A stretch of 6,537 bases of DNA from Christensenellaceae bacterium (GTDB lineage Bacteria > Bacillota > Clostridia > Christensenellales > DTU072). The stretch covers positions 1 to 6,537 of the forward strand of contig JAISKW010000171.1 in the NCBI GenBank assembly GCA_031260775.1. Direction: 5' to 3'. Below are positions 6,374 to 6,537 of the stretch, piece after piece; the first letter of the stretch is position 1; every line of letters begins with the position of its first letter. The notes below the pieces were generated by a model that saw only the letters and a list, made by a program, of their open reading frames with translations, ran no database searches and had not been told where the DNA came from. A program made the translations under genes and the position numbers.

Positions 6374-6416
6374 GGGGAGGGGAAAAGTTTTTAAGAGAAA
6401 AGCAATCCCCCTCCCC
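6374..6416 (+). other. GC-rich stem-loop in the nrdD 3' region
   Basis: GGGGAGGGG (6374-6382) pairs perfectly with CCCCTCCCC (6408-6416) around a 25-nt, A-rich loop. It lies 14 bp after the nrdD stop and 26 bp before the terminator stem. No T-run follows, so it does not look like a terminator itself. It could block 3' exonucleases or be a remnant repeat. The GGGGGAGGGG resembles a ribosome-binding site, but no start codon follows at a usable distance. Confidence 0.5.
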
Positions 6417-6442
6417 AAAGAACTCACATTAAGAACAAAATG

Positions 6443-6471
6443 AAAAGGGCGCAAAAATCCGCGCCCTTTTT
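6443..6471 (+). terminator. Rho-independent terminator of nrdD
   Basis: AAAAGGGCGC (6443-6452) and GCGCCCTTTT (6461-6470) form a perfect 10-bp stem with an 8-nt loop (AAAAATCC), ending in the T-run 6467-6471. The A-run on the 5' side means it could also work from the minus strand. It lies 83 bp after the nrdD stop, with no intervening gene, suggesting that nrdD is transcribed alone. Confidence 0.92.
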
Positions 6472-6487
6472 GTATTATTCAAACATA

Positions 6488-6507
6488 GTGGTAACTATAT
6501 GTACCAC
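6488..6507. promoter_or_regulatory. Operator-like palindrome after the terminator
   Basis: GTGGTAACTATATGTACCAC is a 20-bp dyad: 6-bp outer arms (GTGGTA/TACCAC) and a TATA centre, with 16 of 20 positions symmetrical. A competing small hairpin, ATAGT-ggta-ACTAT (6485-6498), overlaps it. Being past the terminator, it probably belongs to the promoter of the next gene, which begins outside the window. The form suggests a dimeric repressor site, perhaps GntR-like, but I cannot name the factor. The rest of 6474-6537 shows no gene. Confidence 0.3.
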
Positions 6508-6537
6508 CTGCTTTAATAATCAGTCTACAGAGTGTAT

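Noticed and set aside
6374..6416. GC-rich stem-loop as the nrdD terminator
   Set aside because: It is followed by AAAG rather than a T-run, and a textbook terminator lies just downstream.
6488..6537. A second NrdR-box pair after nrdD
   Set aside because: The dyad matches the consensus at about 9 of 16 positions only, and no convincing partner lies 31-32 bp away before the window ends.

Overview
The window looks like chromosomal DNA from an anaerobic, Clostridia-like member of the Firmicutes (Bacillota). This rests on a long NrdD with an ATP-cone and the clostridial-style C-terminal glycyl-radical motif, on a short recG, on AT-rich intergenic DNA with sigma-A-type TATAAT boxes, and on a palindromic intergenic repeat of a type I recall from uncultured gut Firmicutes. 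I cannot name a genus. Four protein-coding genes are supported. I see no RNA gene, insertion sequence, phage gene or CRISPR array.

Layout. 1-221 is an AT-rich leader with promoter-like boxes and two dyads. 222-2231 (+) is recG, the branched-DNA helicase. Only 10 bp beyond its stop, and convergent with it, 2242-3054 (-) encodes a metal-dependent amidohydrolase-family enzyme of unknown substrate. 3055-3198 is intergenic and holds an imperfect 74-bp inverted repeat (3087-3160). 3199-3849 (-) encodes an orphan ABC-type ATPase domain in which most catalytic motifs are altered. 3850-4004 is a divergent regulatory region with two 16-bp operator-like boxes exactly 32 bp apart, which fit NrdR boxes, followed by a TATAAT box. 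4005-6359 (+) is nrdD, the anaerobic ribonucleotide reductase. 6360-6537 holds a GC-rich stem-loop, a strong intrinsic terminator and a palindromic operator-like site that probably belongs to the next gene.

How the parts fit. NrdD makes dNTPs under anaerobiosis, and its promoter appears to be controlled by the nucleotide-sensing repressor NrdR. RecG handles stalled replication forks and recombination intermediates, but nothing links the two beyond proximity. The two minus-strand genes may form a transcription unit (ABC-like protein, repeat, amidohydrolase), but neither sequence indicates a shared pathway.

I do not see a clearly new multi-gene system. The observations most worth following are the motif-degenerate but intact ABC ATPase, the NrdR-box pair between divergent genes, the inverted-repeat element, and the Asp replacing one zinc-site Cys in NrdD.
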